Below, one piece after another: positions 36,900-49,153 of a stretch of 64,000 nt of DNA; the stretch's first letter is position 1; each line of letters starts with the position of its first letter. Source of the stretch: Dreissena polymorpha (lineage: Eukaryota > Mollusca > Bivalvia > Myida > Dreissenidae); assembly GCF_020536995.1 (NCBI RefSeq), contig NC_068359.1, positions 80,984,454-81,048,453 on the forward strand, read 5' to 3'. The translations under genes were made by a program, and so were the position numbers. The notes beneath the pieces were generated by a model. The model was not told the origin of the DNA and searched no databases. It was given only the letters and a program-made list of their open reading frames with translations.

Positions 36900-37374
36900 A
36901 TGAACATACTCGAATATTTCTTGCATCACAATTTTCCTTTTCATGGGTAAAAATGCCATTTTTTACCCCAAAAAGCAACATCACATACTTTAAAGGGCAA
37001 CAGGCCGCGTTCCCCCGATTGTGAAAAAACTCATGACATTACTTATGAACTTTATATTATGATGATATCATAAAATGAAGATGCATTTAACATTTCAGCT
37101 ATGTCAGGGAATTTTTTTTTATTGTAGTAAAGAATATAATAACAAAAGGGTCATAATGGCCTTGACACTCACCTGTTCAAATGTACACAAATTGATGACC
37201 TAATTTTAGTAACTGACAAGGAGAATATATAAAGAATATTTTGAATTCATCTTAATAAATGAATACTTAGTTTCTTTAAATATATATCCTTATCTAAAAC
37301 AATCACAGACAATGATTTTATAGCATTTTATCAAAATTAACTAAATTTCATAAAAAATCACTATTTAATTGGTT
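36900..37374. other. non-coding, includes probable GINS2 3' UTR end
   Basis: AT-rich DNA. The AATAAA of the GINS2 transcript lies at 37375-37380 (minus), so sequence below this is probably intergenic. Confidence 0.35.
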
Positions 37375-37380
37375 TTTATT
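37375..37380 (-). terminator. poly(A) signal of GINS2
   Basis: AATAAA on the minus strand, about 167 bp downstream of the GINS2 stop. It is the first canonical signal after the stop. Confidence 0.5.
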
Positions 37381-37546
37381 TCAATGGAAATTATTTGTTA
37401 TTTTTGGTGACAAATATATACTTTTTAATTATTTTGCTGGGGGGGCAAAGGGGACGAATTTCTGACACCAAATTCGACAAAATACGCCCTCAGTAGAAAA
37501 TAACTTAGTCCTGCAGTCAATAACTAGTTGCTGAAGTCAGCGTACA

Positions 37547-39604
37547 TCAGTCCTGCGTGTACTGGGCGCCAGGCCCTGTGTTGCTACGGAGAACATTGAG
37601 CTGGTCAAGAGCCTTTGTCAGGAAGGGACGTACGGTGTTCAGCTCCATCAAGGTCAGGTGGTTCAACTACGAGACAGACAAACATAGATATGATTTACCC
37701 TTTACCACTTAGATTAGTATTTTGACGCATCTGTAATCCCTTTAGAAAGTTATACTTAATTTAAGACTTTTCTTACTAGATTCAAATTTTAAAGGCTTCA
37801 TTTCAAACCCTTAAGTACCGGTACTGATGAGCAGCAAACAGCATTAAACCTGAACAGACTGTGATTACTGGCAGGCTGTTCTGGCTTTATGCTGTTTGCA
37901 CATAGCCATTTTCACTTTGCTTCTATGTGGGAATGGGTTAACACAGGGCCAGTAACCACACAGATGATCGAAGAAATCTTAACCCTTTTGCGCTCAGAAG
38001 CAAAAATGAAAATGGCTATATGCTACACGCAACCACAGGGCTTTTTTAAGCAGAGGCCCACTCGCCCGTGCCAGGTTAAAATCATCGCCGGCAAGTGATT
38101 TTCCAAAGTAGATAGTCCACCAGGCAAGTCCGTTCCATATTAGCATAATTGCGTGCTTTTTTTTACCTTTTCCCTATTATATATTTATTTTCTTTGGGTC
38201 AATATATTTACTTCTCACGTACAAGTGAAACGAGATTTGATTGGTCGCTTGCGTTGTATAAGCCAATCTAAACGCTCAAAACAAGTTCTACTCTGCAGAC
38301 GTTTCAACATGGCAGACGGTAGTGTCCAGCCGATCTTTTCAAAACCAAAACATCCGAGAAAGAAAGGAAGAGAAAATATGAAAATGAATCACGAAAGCAT
38401 AACTTTCAAACATCGTGGCTTGATGAATTTCCATGGCTTGAATTTGATAAAGAGACGCTATTGATGAAATGCAAGATTTGTGTCAGTACTATTTTAAGCC
38501 CTCCCCCCTTTAAATCTATGCCATAACTTGATTAGATATAGTGACAAGTATACCGTTTAAAAATTTCAATAGTAATAAACTTTTCATATGTATTGTATTC
38601 AAAAGTGACTATTCAATGAAATAAAACTGTCCAGATTTTGTTTTGTTGACAACTTTATATTATAAAAACGATTAATATTTTATTTTTGATACATTGATTT
38701 ATAGTTGAAATTAAATCAAGCATAATAATGCATGTGAATCAATGCTTTAAAGATCAAATGACAATAAAAAATTGACTTCAAAATAGGGCTACCAGTTTTT
38801 AATGAGGGCAAGTAGATGTTCAAAGTAACTTGCCCCCCGGGCATGTGTCAATTTCTTACGTTAACCCCTGTAACCAGCATAAAACCTGAATAAGCTGCAT
38901 GTTACTCGCAGTCAGTTAAGGTTTTATGCTGTTTGCTTCTCATCCGTATCTAAGAGATGGAAATGAAGCCTTTAAAACATGAATCTATTAAAAACAGGTC
39001 TAAAATTTAATCAGATTTTCAGAGGGCCAACAAATGTATTAAAATGCCTAACTGAGTGGTAGAGGGTTAAGTGTGGCACAGGCAGATAAAAATATGTACA
39101 TGTTCTCAAGACTTGGCATGGAAATTCATCCATGGCTCTTGCATTTTCATTCACAGTTGCCATGGACTGGTTTCATATTTCATCATTATTTATGGGACTG
39201 GTTGATTTTGGTTGATTTCTTGGGTTAAGAGATCTACAAATTTAACACAAACACATCAGACATTTTCCCCAAATTGGAAATCCATGAATTTGTGTGTCTA
39301 CCAAATACCCATTTTTTGAAAAACTACACATTTTTATACAGACCAATGTAGGCGATGTTACATTTTTTTAAAAATGGAAAAAATATCTAATGTTTATTAA
39401 AAATTCAAACTATGACAACAATATAAGCCAGTCAACCCATAATAAATCAGAGTCCTCACATATCCACAAATTGTTACCTTTGCATGTGTTGCATCGCTTT
39501 TCACAAACGTGTCGATGCTGCTGCGTAGCTTGGCCATACGGAGATCCCAGATATCCTTAATTAACGTTCGAGTCTCATCAGCATGGGGAATGTCATCCAC
39601 AGCA
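37547..39604 (-). CDS. GINS2: GINS complex subunit 2 (PSF2), last two coding exons
   Basis: GINS2 is part of the GINS tetramer of the CMG replicative helicase (Cdc45-MCM-GINS) that unwinds DNA in S phase. Exon 39604-39478 (acceptor TTTTTTCGCAG|, donor AAG|GTAACA) encodes DIPHADETRTLIKDIWD, RMAKLRSS and ATHAK. Exon 37666-37547 (acceptor CTCGTAG|) encodes LNHLTLMELNT, PFLTKALDQL and a short tail ending TQD-stop. From memory of human GINS2, these correspond to the IPKADEIRTL, AKLRVSADSF and LDNLTLMEIN blocks, and the K|L junction falls at the equivalent place. The exon enters in phase 2, consistent with the histidine of the preceding NH-A block. Exons for the first ~110 residues were not found upstream; the 43377-43476 gap may hold some. 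Confidence 0.88.
37694..37941. mobile_element. TTAA-flanked MITE, copy 1, in GINS2 last intron
   Basis: It ends TTTACCCTTTACCACTTAGA (left, degenerate TTAA) and GGGTTAA (right). The inside carries an inverted pair: GCAAACAGCATTAAACCTGA and the later TTTATGCTGTTTGC. A related copy in the other orientation is at 38861-39070, and an inverted partial end is at 37974-38035. TTAA target and CCC ends suggest a piggyBac-like origin. Confidence 0.6.
38245..38500 (+). pseudogene. hAT/ZNF862-like transposase-derived N-terminal fragment
   Basis: MADGSVQPIFSKPK opens at 38310, and after a frame change the sequence reads NFQTSWLDEFPWLEFD then MKCKICVS. The combination of a basic leader, a W-L-x-E-F-P-W-L block and a C-x2-C zinc-binding start is typical of ZNF862-like/TTF-type proteins domesticated from hAT elements. 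No downstream part is present. It lies in the GINS2 intron on the opposite strand and is flanked by CAAGT-rich sequences (about 38050-38110 and 38800-38850) that may be the element's ends. Confidence 0.55.
38861..39070. mobile_element. TTAA-flanked MITE, copy 2, in GINS2 last intron
   Basis: TTAACCCC at the left and GAGGGTTAA at the right, with CAGCATAAAACCTGAATAAG pairing with a later GGTTTTATGCTGTTTGC. It is the same family as 37694-37941 in inverted orientation. Confidence 0.6.
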
Positions 39605-39658
39605 CTGCGAAAAAACAAGAGGACCGCAGGGGTAACAATTGAGGCAGAATCCTGCTTT

Positions 39659-39872
39659 TTAACCCTTTGCATGCTGGGAAATTTGTCGTCTGCTTAAAAT
39701 TTGTCTGCTGAATTTCTAAAATTAGCATTTTCTTCGATTTTTTATCAAAGAATATTATAAGAAAAGCAAACAGTTTGGATCCTGAGGAGACGCCACGTTT
39801 TGTGGCGTCTCATCTGGATCCAAACTGTTTGCAAAGGCCTTCAAAATTCAGTTCCAGCACTGAAGGAGTTAA
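39659..39872. mobile_element. TTAA-flanked MITE with GAGACGCC hairpin
   Basis: The ends are TTAACCCTTTGCATGCTGG and CCAGCACTGAAGGAGTTAA. Centrally GAGACGCCAC-GTTTT-GTGGCGTCTC forms a perfect 10-bp stem, flanked by inverted AAACAGTTTGGATCC and GGATCCAAACTGTTT. It lies 54 bp upstream of the GINS2 acceptor at 39605. Confidence 0.7.
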
Positions 39873-40133
39873 TAAAAGCATTTTGCAATTACCTCCCTTT
39901 TGACTCCTGCTAATTATCTGCCTTTCAAATGATGCAAATGTTACCAGAAAGTAAATCAACAATATCTATTTAAATCAAATAATATTTGACTAAAATGTAT
40001 ACTAAGAAACAGTTTACAGATAATTTAGCAAGAACGAACAAACTAAATAACTCTGTGGGTCATTTCACTCGTGTTTTTCAAAATCTGTTTAAATCCTTTA
40101 GGCCAAAGGCCCTGGTGAGCCCATATGAGACCC

Positions 40134-40356
40134 TTAACCCATTTATGCCTTGCGTCTAGAAAAAAAGCCTTGGCAAACAGAGTAGACCCAGATGAGACGC
40201 CGCATGATGTGGCCAGGGTCTGCGCTGTTTGCTTCAAGGAATTTCTGTAAGAAATATTCTTAATATAGAAAAAAGTATAATAGACTTCCCTAATTTTGGA
40301 AATAAATTGATCCAATTTAGAAGGATGGGAGAGTCCACTAGGCATAAATGGGTTAA
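40134..40356. mobile_element. TTAA MITE (CCCATTTATGCC ends), copy 1
   Basis: TTAACCCATTTATGCCTTG at the left is inverted at the right as CTAGGCATAAATGGGTTAA. Inside are GAGACGCCGCATGATG, GCTGTTTGCTT and a conserved right half. A second copy lies at 56291-56524. TTAA on both sides fits a piggyBac-type target. Confidence 0.8.
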
Positions 40357-40369
40357 TGAACTAAACTGA

Positions 40370-41460
40370 CCTGATGTGCTTTTTGTGATGTTTTTAATAA
40401 CTGTGACTTTTCACAAAGCTTTTATCCCCTTATTACACTGATTTCATGTGGGTCAAGACATTATTGGAACCAATCTTCTCACAAAGTTTGAACATTTCGG
40501 CGAAGAAGAAGACTCTTGGATGACCCTTTTGGAACAATTGACATGACGCCTTATCAGTGATCGCTCCGCCCACTTAATCACGTGGCTCAGCGGGAAGAAA
40601 ACCTAGACAAGCTAACACCAAAATGGCTTCTTTGCCTATAGACTGCATATAGATTTACGATATTCCGGATGATTTTATGGAGTTGTTTAACACCATATTA
40701 CACTTGTAAAGGGGTTGATGCCATTTAGTTATTCTGCAAATGCAAAAAATATACGATTAAAGAGAACATCAGCTATTTATAACGGGTATATCGGTACATT
40801 AAACCCGCTCTCAAACGCTTGCGCGCTTACCGAAATCGAACCCGTTATTACGTGTAATCGTGGTATTTGCAATAAATTAACACTTCACCGGTATTTACCC
40901 GTGTTATTAACAAAATTATTACCGAAACATTCCCCCCTACCCGTGTATTTGACACGAAATAGCGCTTTATAACTGGGAATTCGGTGAAGTTTTACACGCT
41001 TTCTGACGCCGGGTGGGTACCTCAATCCCACATGTTATTGTGTATAAAAGTGATATTAATCATATTAAACATTGCTTATGGGACATTTATCAATCACTAT
41101 AATTTAAAGCGCAAAAACAACACAATAAGTTTGGACATTGTCTGATATAAAATTAGCGTTGTACGAAATGGAATACGGTCAGGCTATTATAAATTAATAA
41201 GGCTACCAATATCAGACGCTCGCGCAGGTACCGACTTCCCCGAAGTTACCGCATTTATTGGTTAACTAATATCAGTAATAATAACTCTTTTACAATAGCA
41301 TTTATAAGTCTTTATTAAAATAATAACAAAATGGTTTTCACCTGTTTCTGACACACACAGAAACGCGATTTTTAACGGGGATTTCGTAAAGTTACACGAA
41401 TTGGGTACCAAAATTCTCAATTATTTTACATGCACACGTGACATAATACATACTTAATAA
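40370..41460. other. non-coding, weak internal repeats
   Basis: Contains a diverged dispersed-element piece (40440-40560). The segments around 41020 and 41400 both run GGTACC... to GCTTATGGGACATTT or GCTTATATGACATTT, suggesting an old ~390-bp duplication. The open frame at 40715-40972 has no family features. Confidence 0.3.
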
Positions 41461-41463
41461 TGC

Positions 41464-41685
41464 TTAGTTATTGCTTATATGACATTTCAAGTTTGTGAAA
41501 TAAATTAATGTTCTATAAAGGGGATCTCCGTAATTCTTGAAGCTTCCACTCGCTCTTGTCAAGACCGCATTGCCGCGTTGGAAATGGTATAAATTTAATT
41601 CATCTAACTTATCTTTCTGGATACCAAATGTCAGAGTTGCATTAACCCTTTTTACACCGATTTTGCCATATTTCATTTCCGTTTC
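41464..41685 (-). pseudogene. THAP-type zinc-finger fragment, diverged copy
   Basis: Nucleotide-level similarity to the 42055-42255 copy is visible in order: ATGG.AAA.CGGTGT, AACTC.GACA, TATCC.GAAAGAT, TTTATA.C.TTTCCAA, TCTTGA.AAG. The frame is lost, so it is a dead relic about 620 bp from the better copy on the same strand. Confidence 0.4.
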
Positions 41686-42054
41686 TTAATCCGAACAAAA
41701 TAAACGAAACTCGTTTAAAAAATGAGATCTAGGCATTCGAGCTCCTAGTGTGGATTAAAAGCGTTTATTGGTGACTTCACATGAGTGCAAATGTGTAGAT
41801 ACCGTTAATAAGATAATATATCACATGTCACCTTCAAATAACATGTATGATGTCAATTAAGTGCATTACTATCAGAGTAATAAAACACAGCATGAATTAG
41901 GCTTCATGCTGGGGTTTTATTTCTCTTTAAGTAATGCAGATGAACCTCGCTTCTGTTTATTAATGACCTAGTAACTGATAAAACTATTTTTTTTAAACGT
42001 GAAATATTATGTGATAATCAGATCGATAACATAAACTATTTAAATATGCTAGTA

Positions 42055-42255
42055 TATCCGATAAAAATATATTATAATTGTCTTTGACAGTGTTGACATT
42101 CAGTTGTTCGTGGTGACGACCGCATGTATTTATACATCTCTTACACTTCTCAAGATCTCTTTTCGGCTTTGGAAACGATATAAATTAAATGTCACCAACT
42201 AATCTTTCAGGATATCGATTGTCCGAGTTACATAATCCCCATTGACACCGTTTAA
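42055..42255 (-). pseudogene. THAP-like (C2CH) zinc-finger N-terminus, decayed
   Basis: The minus strand reads MVKRCQWGLCNSDNRYPERL, then after one stop codon FISFPKPKRDLEKC, KRCINTCGRHHEQLNV. The start C-x4-C, the FPKPK block and the later C..CGR..H..LN pattern match the THAP-like N-terminal module common in invertebrate transposon-derived proteins. The normal downstream CSKHF part is not seen; sequence after NVNTVKDN looks non-coding, so it is either a donor-truncated exon or a decayed fragment. Confidence 0.6.
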
Positions 42256-42399
42256 CCATTTTTAATCGTTTTTTAAAGAGGAAAACAAAAGAAACTCGTT
42301 GGAATAAAAGTGAACCTAAACATGTAGCTTGTCTAGAAAATGGCGGACAGGTCGTTGCTAACGTTGCTTGTGGTATCCCTTTCTGATTAATATCCACTT

Positions 42400-43376
42400 T
42401 GTTTCTTCCCTTTCCTATTTAAATGTGTCAATCAATAATTGTTCAATCTGTGAGATTATGTGAAATTTGTTCGTTCTTTGAATAATCTTTATTTTTGCTT
42501 CACAAAGACCCCACTTGCGAACAAATCAGCAATTTAAAAGAGCGATTTTAATTGGAAGATTGGGAAACGACAGCCAATGACATCGCTTATTAAAAAAAAA
42601 TGCTCAGGAAGAATTTACCAGTGTAATACGCGGAGAGGTTTCCTGATCCGCGGATTTTTTGCACCACTTATGAATAACGCCCGCAAAATAGGTCGTATCC
42701 CCCTCATCCATTTTTTTACGAATTTACACAAATCACAGAAATGACCCCGGACAACCCGATCCGCGGAAATCTACAGAAAAATCACACTCCTGATTTACTT
42801 ATGTTCTGTACATAATTAAGCCATTAACATTTCCTGCACATAATATGGAAGACCAACTAACATCTACCATTATATATAAGCTTTGCCAAGAAATTAACAC
42901 ATGAGCAAGTCACAAATTCTGGATCGTATATATTTCCTCCTTCACAATTATAAAAATAAATAAAACTACACAGCAATAGTTCCTGACTCGATTCCCATAA
43001 CAATTTTGTTGTTATGCACTTGAAAAGTTTTGGAATTAACATGTCATTTCTCTCGTCGCTACAAATTGTTTTGGGTTTAAATTCACACATGCTTTGACTG
43101 TGTTAAAGTCCTGGCCCTGAACAAAATCAAATTATGAAGTCATGATTTCGTAAATGCATCTAATTTAACAATGTATTATTTTTACGGCTGTAACAATACA
43201 TTCGAAAATTCGAATTACTCGAATACGACTGTGGACAAATCGTATTCGTTATTCGCCACCTCCCAAACCCAATATTTAACAAATACAAACAACGTGGTTT
43301 CGAGTATGAAAGTTAAATCATCTTATCTTACCTTACAAATAAATGTTCATACAATAAACCCCTATATTTAAATGTT
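42400..43376. other. non-coding, nothing recognised
   Basis: AT-rich DNA up to the assembly gap. The minus-strand open frame 42857-43090 is cysteine-containing but has no family match that I recognise. Confidence 0.35.
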
Positions 43377-43476
43377 NNNNNNNNNNNNNNNNNNNNNNNN
43401 NNNNNNNNNNNNNNNNNNNNNNNNNNNNNNNNNNNNNNNNNNNNNNNNNNNNNNNNNNNNNNNNNNNNNNNNNNNN
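43377..43476. other. assembly gap, 100 N
   Basis: Exactly 100 N, the conventional length for a gap of unknown size. Order and distance across it are not certain, which matters for the missing 5' exons of GINS2. Confidence 0.99.
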
Positions 43477-44850
43477 TACAAAAACACGGATATGTTTCCA
43501 ATTTGGTGTTATTACTCAAAGCAGCCAATGGAATTAATGAAGTGTATTCATTCGTACCTTAGCCGCGGGAATATTATTTGAATTTTATTGGACACTTACA
43601 CAGGAAGGTAAGGTGAAAAGCTGGCTTAATACAGCTACGCGGAAAAAAAGAGTAATATTGCGTAATCGCTCGACGTCATGAACACTGAAATCGTAGGTCA
43701 TTTATAGAACTTCCGAATACCCGTATGCTTAAGCGCGCACCTTTTGGTAGACTGAATACTTATAGTACAGATATGCGGATGGTATTGGTACAGAGAACGT
43801 GAAAAGTCGATTACTCACACGTGTTCATTGAACTTGAACAGGCTGGCATCGAGCAAAAAATAACTCGTTTTTTGTTGCCCACAGACGGAAAAACAAACGG
43901 AAGATAAAGCAAAGTAAACCGTTGAGTTAAAAAAAACAACGGAATAAAAGTGAAAAAAGCTTACTATAAAACTAAACTTGCGAGAATGTTTTTGATTTTG
44001 CGAGTTAGTATTAAAGCTGCTCGCAATGTTATGCAAGTAGAACAAAAAGTTAAATTCGGCCCTGCTGGGAATCACAGTTCATTTTTTATACTAACACGTA
44101 ATAAAACACAATAAACCTTGAGAAAACACATTTCATGATAAGAATAAATTTACCGAGTAGAATTAAATTGCTGCGTCATGACCTTCGACATTGTAATGGC
44201 GGACTAAACATTCAACCCGCGTTCCTTCAAAGCTGGGCTTCAAATTGCAAGTAATGGGGATTCAATAATGGAGAAAGCATTAACTGATTTAACAAACATT
44301 TGATAAGGTTGTTAAACCCGAAAACAACCAGAAAAACTTTGGATTATTAAAGTAAAACTACTACAGGTAAGGCATTCCACAGTGTACATATTCCGGCATG
44401 TATAGTATTCGGAATAACCGTAATAGATATACTAAATGTTCCATGTATTTCGATTGTGTTTTGTAAGAAAAGCTTTCATAGGGATGATGATAATATAATG
44501 ATGATAAATATGTGATGAAAAGGTGCTACCGGTACATATCTTAATTACTTAAATGTTTAAAAGACTTAAATGTGTTATAAACTTAGGAAGTATATTTACA
44601 TTTTTTAATGTACCCAATTCATTAAAATATGTTGTGTTTCATGGTATTGTTATTAATAAAGCAGTATAATTTTTTAAGATATTGTGTTACTCTTAGAGCA
44701 TCTTTTTTTTATCTAAAAAATTGAATAATACAGACAAAAACAAAATTAACCCCGCTTCAAAATTGGACCCCACCCTTTTTCAATTTGACTCCCTCAAAAT
44801 TTCAGTCCAGGGGTCATTGACTCCTGGTTTTAAAATCTATTGAAATCCCT
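43477..44850. other. non-coding, nothing recognised
   Basis: AT-rich DNA; a minus-strand open frame at 43815-44075 is not protein-like. Confidence 0.35.
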
Positions 44851-44854
44851 GATG

Positions 44855-47800
44855 ATCGGAAAATTAAATGTGACCTCTAAGAGTGTTAACAAGGTTTTAC
44901 TTAAGCCATATATAAAAAATGCCCCGCCCCCTGTTGGTGGCCATGTTTTCAACCAACCACATCATTTTTGAACTCGTCCAAGATATTATTGGGAAGAATC
45001 TTTTGACCCAAGTTTCATGAAGATCAGACTATAAAGTGTGGTCTCTAAGCCATATATAGCAGATAGGAAAAATGCCCTGCCCCTTGGCAGCCATGTTAAT
45101 CAAGCAAACGTAACCATTTCGAACCCATCCAAGCTATCAATAAAGACAAATCTTCTGACCATCAGGAGGGCTTTTTTCAAGCAGGCTTTTTTACTAGCGA
45201 AGTTTATCTGCATTTTCAGAAATTGGGAAAATAATTGGGATTAAAAACTACAGTCGAAACTGACCTAACGCCACCTGAATTACTGGTCACCTGCAGACAA
45301 CGGTCAGTCTGGAATTCCCCCGACGAAAAACACAATATTACCACTTGAATTTAACGGCCACATGTCCATAACGGCCAACTGCTACTATATTCCACTCTGA
45401 AATTCATGTATTGACCTAAAATCAATGGTCAGCGTCAGTCGTCTCAAGTCGCGAAATTGAAAAAAACAGCACATCATTTGTCTGGCTATTTGCGGTTAAA
45501 GCGTCTGATAGCGGTGTAATTGTCTTTGATATTATAAAGCGGCTCGCTGCGAGGAAACAAAATAAGAATGTTTTTGAGATGGTTTGTTTTCCGGGGGATA
45601 ATGTGGGGGTATCTTCAAAAGAAATATGTCAGAGTTTTTGTGACATGTTTAGAAGTAATTATTGCTAATTAAATGACCACTAATTAGTACATTGTACTTA
45701 CAACATGAGTTTTGAAAATAACATATTCGGATCATTCTTTAAAAGAGCTTTCTAGCGTACACAACACTTTTAAAAGCAATCGGAATATTAAATCACGGAA
45801 TAACAATGAGTGGTAAACGTAAGTTCATCACATTAGAGGAGCGGGTCAAGTGTTTGAAACTGTTTGAATCTGAAAAAAGTTCGCGGTGTAATAGCAAGTG
45901 AGCTCCACAGCGGGTTGAATGTTTGTATTTTGTATGAGCTTGTTGCATTAAAATGCTTTTTGTGTGATGTTTGCGTACAAAATAAATTTTAACAAACTGT
46001 TTGCGTCTTTTTCTTTGAATAAGAACAGTACAATTACACCGTATCGGTTTATGACAGTGAATCCGCTTTTTGAGATTCAAAGAACTGACCTGTTCTGTGC
46101 AGCCCAAGATGACATTAAAAACAAAATGTTATTACCTACTTTCATGACTAGTGAACACCCTGGCAGCCACGTTTTCAAACAGACCATGAACGTTTTCATA
46201 CTTATCCAAGATATCATTTAAACAAATATACTGACAAAGTTTTATGAAGATTCATAAGTCCATACAAGGAAAATTGCCCGGCCAATGGTGGCCATGTTTT
46301 CAAGCAACTGGAACTATTTTCAAACTTGTCCAAAATATTATAAGGACAAATCTTCTGACAAAGTTTTATAATATCGTACAATAAATATGGCTTCTAATGT
46401 GTTAACAAGGTTTAACTATAGCTATATAAGGAAAAATGCCACGCCCCCTTGGCGGCCATGTTTTTACACCAAACGGAACCATTTTCGAACTCATCCAAGA
46501 TTTCATTGGGACAAATCATCTGACCAAGTTTCATGAAGATCAGACAATAAATGTGGCCTCTAGAGTGTTAACATGGTTTTAACTAAAGCATAATAAATAG
46601 CCATATTAGGAAAAATTCCCCGCCCCCTGGTGGCCATGATTTTTAAGCAACCGAAACCATTTTTGAACTCATCGAATATCATTAGGACAAATCTTCTGAC
46701 CAAGTTTCATGAAGATTGAAAATAAATGTGGCCTCTAGAGTGTTAACAAGGTTTTACTATAGCCATATAAGGAAAATGCCCCACCCCACGGCACCCATGT
46801 TTTTAACCAACCAGGATCATTTTTGAACTCGTCCATGATATTATTGGGATGAATCTTCTGACCAAGTTTCATGAAGATCGGACAATGAATGTGGCCTCTA
46901 GAGTGTTAACAAGAATTTACTATAGCCATATATAGCCATATAAGGAAAAATGCCCCGCCCCTTGGCAGCCATGTTTTTAAAGCAAATGTAACCATTTTTG
47001 AACTCATCCAAGATATCATTGAGACCAATCTTCCGACCAAATTTCATGAACATTGGAAAATAAATGTGGCCTCTAGAGTGTTTACAAGGTTTTACTATAG
47101 ACAAATAAGAAAACTGCCCCGCCCCCGGCGGCCATGTTTTTTTCACCAATCTGTACCATTTTCGAACTTGTCCGAGATATCAATAAAACCAATGTTTTGA
47201 CCAAGTTTCATGATGATTGAGCAAAAATTGTGTCTTCTAGAGTGTTCACAAGGTTTCTCTATAGCCATATAAGGAATACTGCCCCGCCCCCTGGCAGCCA
47301 TGTTTTTCAACGGACTGGAAGCATTTTTGAACTCAACCAACATACCATTTAGACAAACATTTTTACAAAGTTACATGAAGATTAGGCATCAAATGTGACT
47401 TCTACAGTGTTCACAAGGTTTTTCTTTTTTTGACCTAGTGACCTAGTTTTTGACCTAGCATGACCCAGTTTCGAACTCAGTCGAGGTATCAATGGGGCAA
47501 ATGTTCTGACCAAATTTCATGAAGATCAGACAATAAATGTGGCCTCTAGAGTGTTCACAAGACAAAATGTTGACGATGCACGACGGACGACGCACGACGG
47601 ACAAAAAGCAATCACAAAAGCTCACCATGAGCACGTTGTGCTCAGGTGAGCTAAAAATCGAAACAGCCGATAGCATTGACGTTTTTTTCCCAATTGGGAA
47701 TTTTTTAGCAAATTTTGGGGAAAAAGTATACTTTTTGCAATTGGGAATACAGCCAAATTTCTGCTATAAAATAGGGCCAAAATAAAACCTGACCATATTT

Positions 47801-49128
47801 CATGAAGATTGGACTATAAATGTGGCCTCTAGAGTGTTAACAAGGTTTTACAAAAGCTATATATAGCCATATAAGAAAAAATGCCCCGCCCCCTGGTGGC
47901 CATGTTTTTAAAGAAACCAAAACCATTTTCGAACTCATCAAAGATATCATTGGGACAAATCTTTTGACCAAGTTTCATGAAGATCGGAAAATACATGTGG
48001 CCTCTAGAGTGTTAACAAGGTTTTACTATAGCCATATAAGGAAAAATACCCCGCCCTCCCTTGCGGCCATGTTTTTCAACCAAAGGGCATCATTTTTTTA
48101 ACTCGTCCAAGATACTATTGAGAGGAATCTTCTGACCAAGTTTCATGAAGATTGGACAATGAATGTGGCCTCTAGAGTATTCACAGTATTTACTTTAGCC
48201 ATGTATATAGCCATATAAGAAAAATGCCCCGCCCCTTGGAACCCATGTTTTTCAAGCAAAGGTTACCATTTTCAAACTCATCCAAGATATCATTGGGACA
48301 AATCTTCTGACCAAGTTCATGACGATCAGAAAATAAATGTGTCCTCTAGAGTGTTAACAAGGTTTACTATAGCCATATAAGGAAAAATGCCCCGCCCCCT
48401 TGCGGCCATGTTTTCAACCAACCGGCGTCATTTTTAAACTCGTCCAAGATATCATTGGGATGAATCTTCTGACCAAGTTTCATGAAGATTGGACAATAAA
48501 TGTGGTCTCTAGAGTGTCAACAAGATTTTACTATAGCTATATATAGCCATATAAGGAAAAATGCCCTGCCCCTTAGCAGCCATGTTTTTTAAGCAAACGT
48601 AACTATTTTCGAACTCATCCAAGATATCATAGAGAAAAATCATCTGAGCAAGTTTCATGATAAAAAAATAAATGTGGCCTCTAGAGTGTTAACAAGGTTT
48701 TACTATAGCCGTATAAGGAAAAATGCCCACGTCCTGGAGGCCATGTTTTTCAACCAACCGGCATCATTTTTGAACTTGTCCAAAATATTATTGGGATGAA
48801 TCTTTTGAACAAGTTTCATGAAGATTGGACAATAAATATGGTCTCTAGAGTGTTAACAAGATGTTACTTTAGCTATATATAGCCATATAAGGAAAAATGC
48901 CCCGCCCCTTGGCAGCCATGTTTTTCAAGCAAACGTAACCATTTTCGAACTCATCCAAGATATCATTGAGACCAATCTTCTGACCAAAGTTCATAAAGAT
49001 TGGACAATAAATGTGGCCTTTAGAGAGTTAACAAGGCAAATGTTGACGCCGCACAACGGACGATGCACGATGGACAAAAGGCGACCACAAAAGCTCACCA
49101 TGAGCACGTTGTGCTCAGGTGAGCTAAA
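44855..49128 (-). mobile_element. element A, block 1: dimeric 163/175-bp tandem repeats
   Basis: On the minus strand it starts at 49128 with TTTTTAGCTCACCTGAGCAC and its palindromic partner. Next come CGTTGTGCGGCG and a long array of units with CTTCATGAAACTTGGTCAGA, GGCGGGGCATTTTTCCTTAT and AACACTCTAGAGGCCACATT. Spacing alternates between about 162 and 175 bp because two subtypes alternate, a higher-order dimer of about 337 bp. A second internal 5' terminus at 47560-47655 shows that at least two elements are fused. The pogo-like fragment 45250-46072 interrupts the array. Confidence 0.7.
45248..46072 (+). mobile_element. pogo/Tigger-like DNA transposon fragment, copy 1
   Basis: It begins TACAGTCGAAACTGACC (TA plus Tigger-like terminus). 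At 45806 it reads MSGKRKFITLEERVKCLKLF, the N-terminal CENP-B-type helix-turn-helix start of a pogo transposase; the frame is lost soon after (SEKSSR, then a shift). The right half is absent and the sequence passes directly into family A repeat. It is the same element as 60554-61759. Confidence 0.65.
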
Positions 49129-49153
49129 AACAATTAAACAATATATCACTAGC

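Noticed and set aside
46898-47676. Frames with MKFGQNI..DILDEFENG..LKNMAA as a possible protein family
   Set aside because: These are translations of element A central repeats, which occur in the same form in both blocks with stops in most units.
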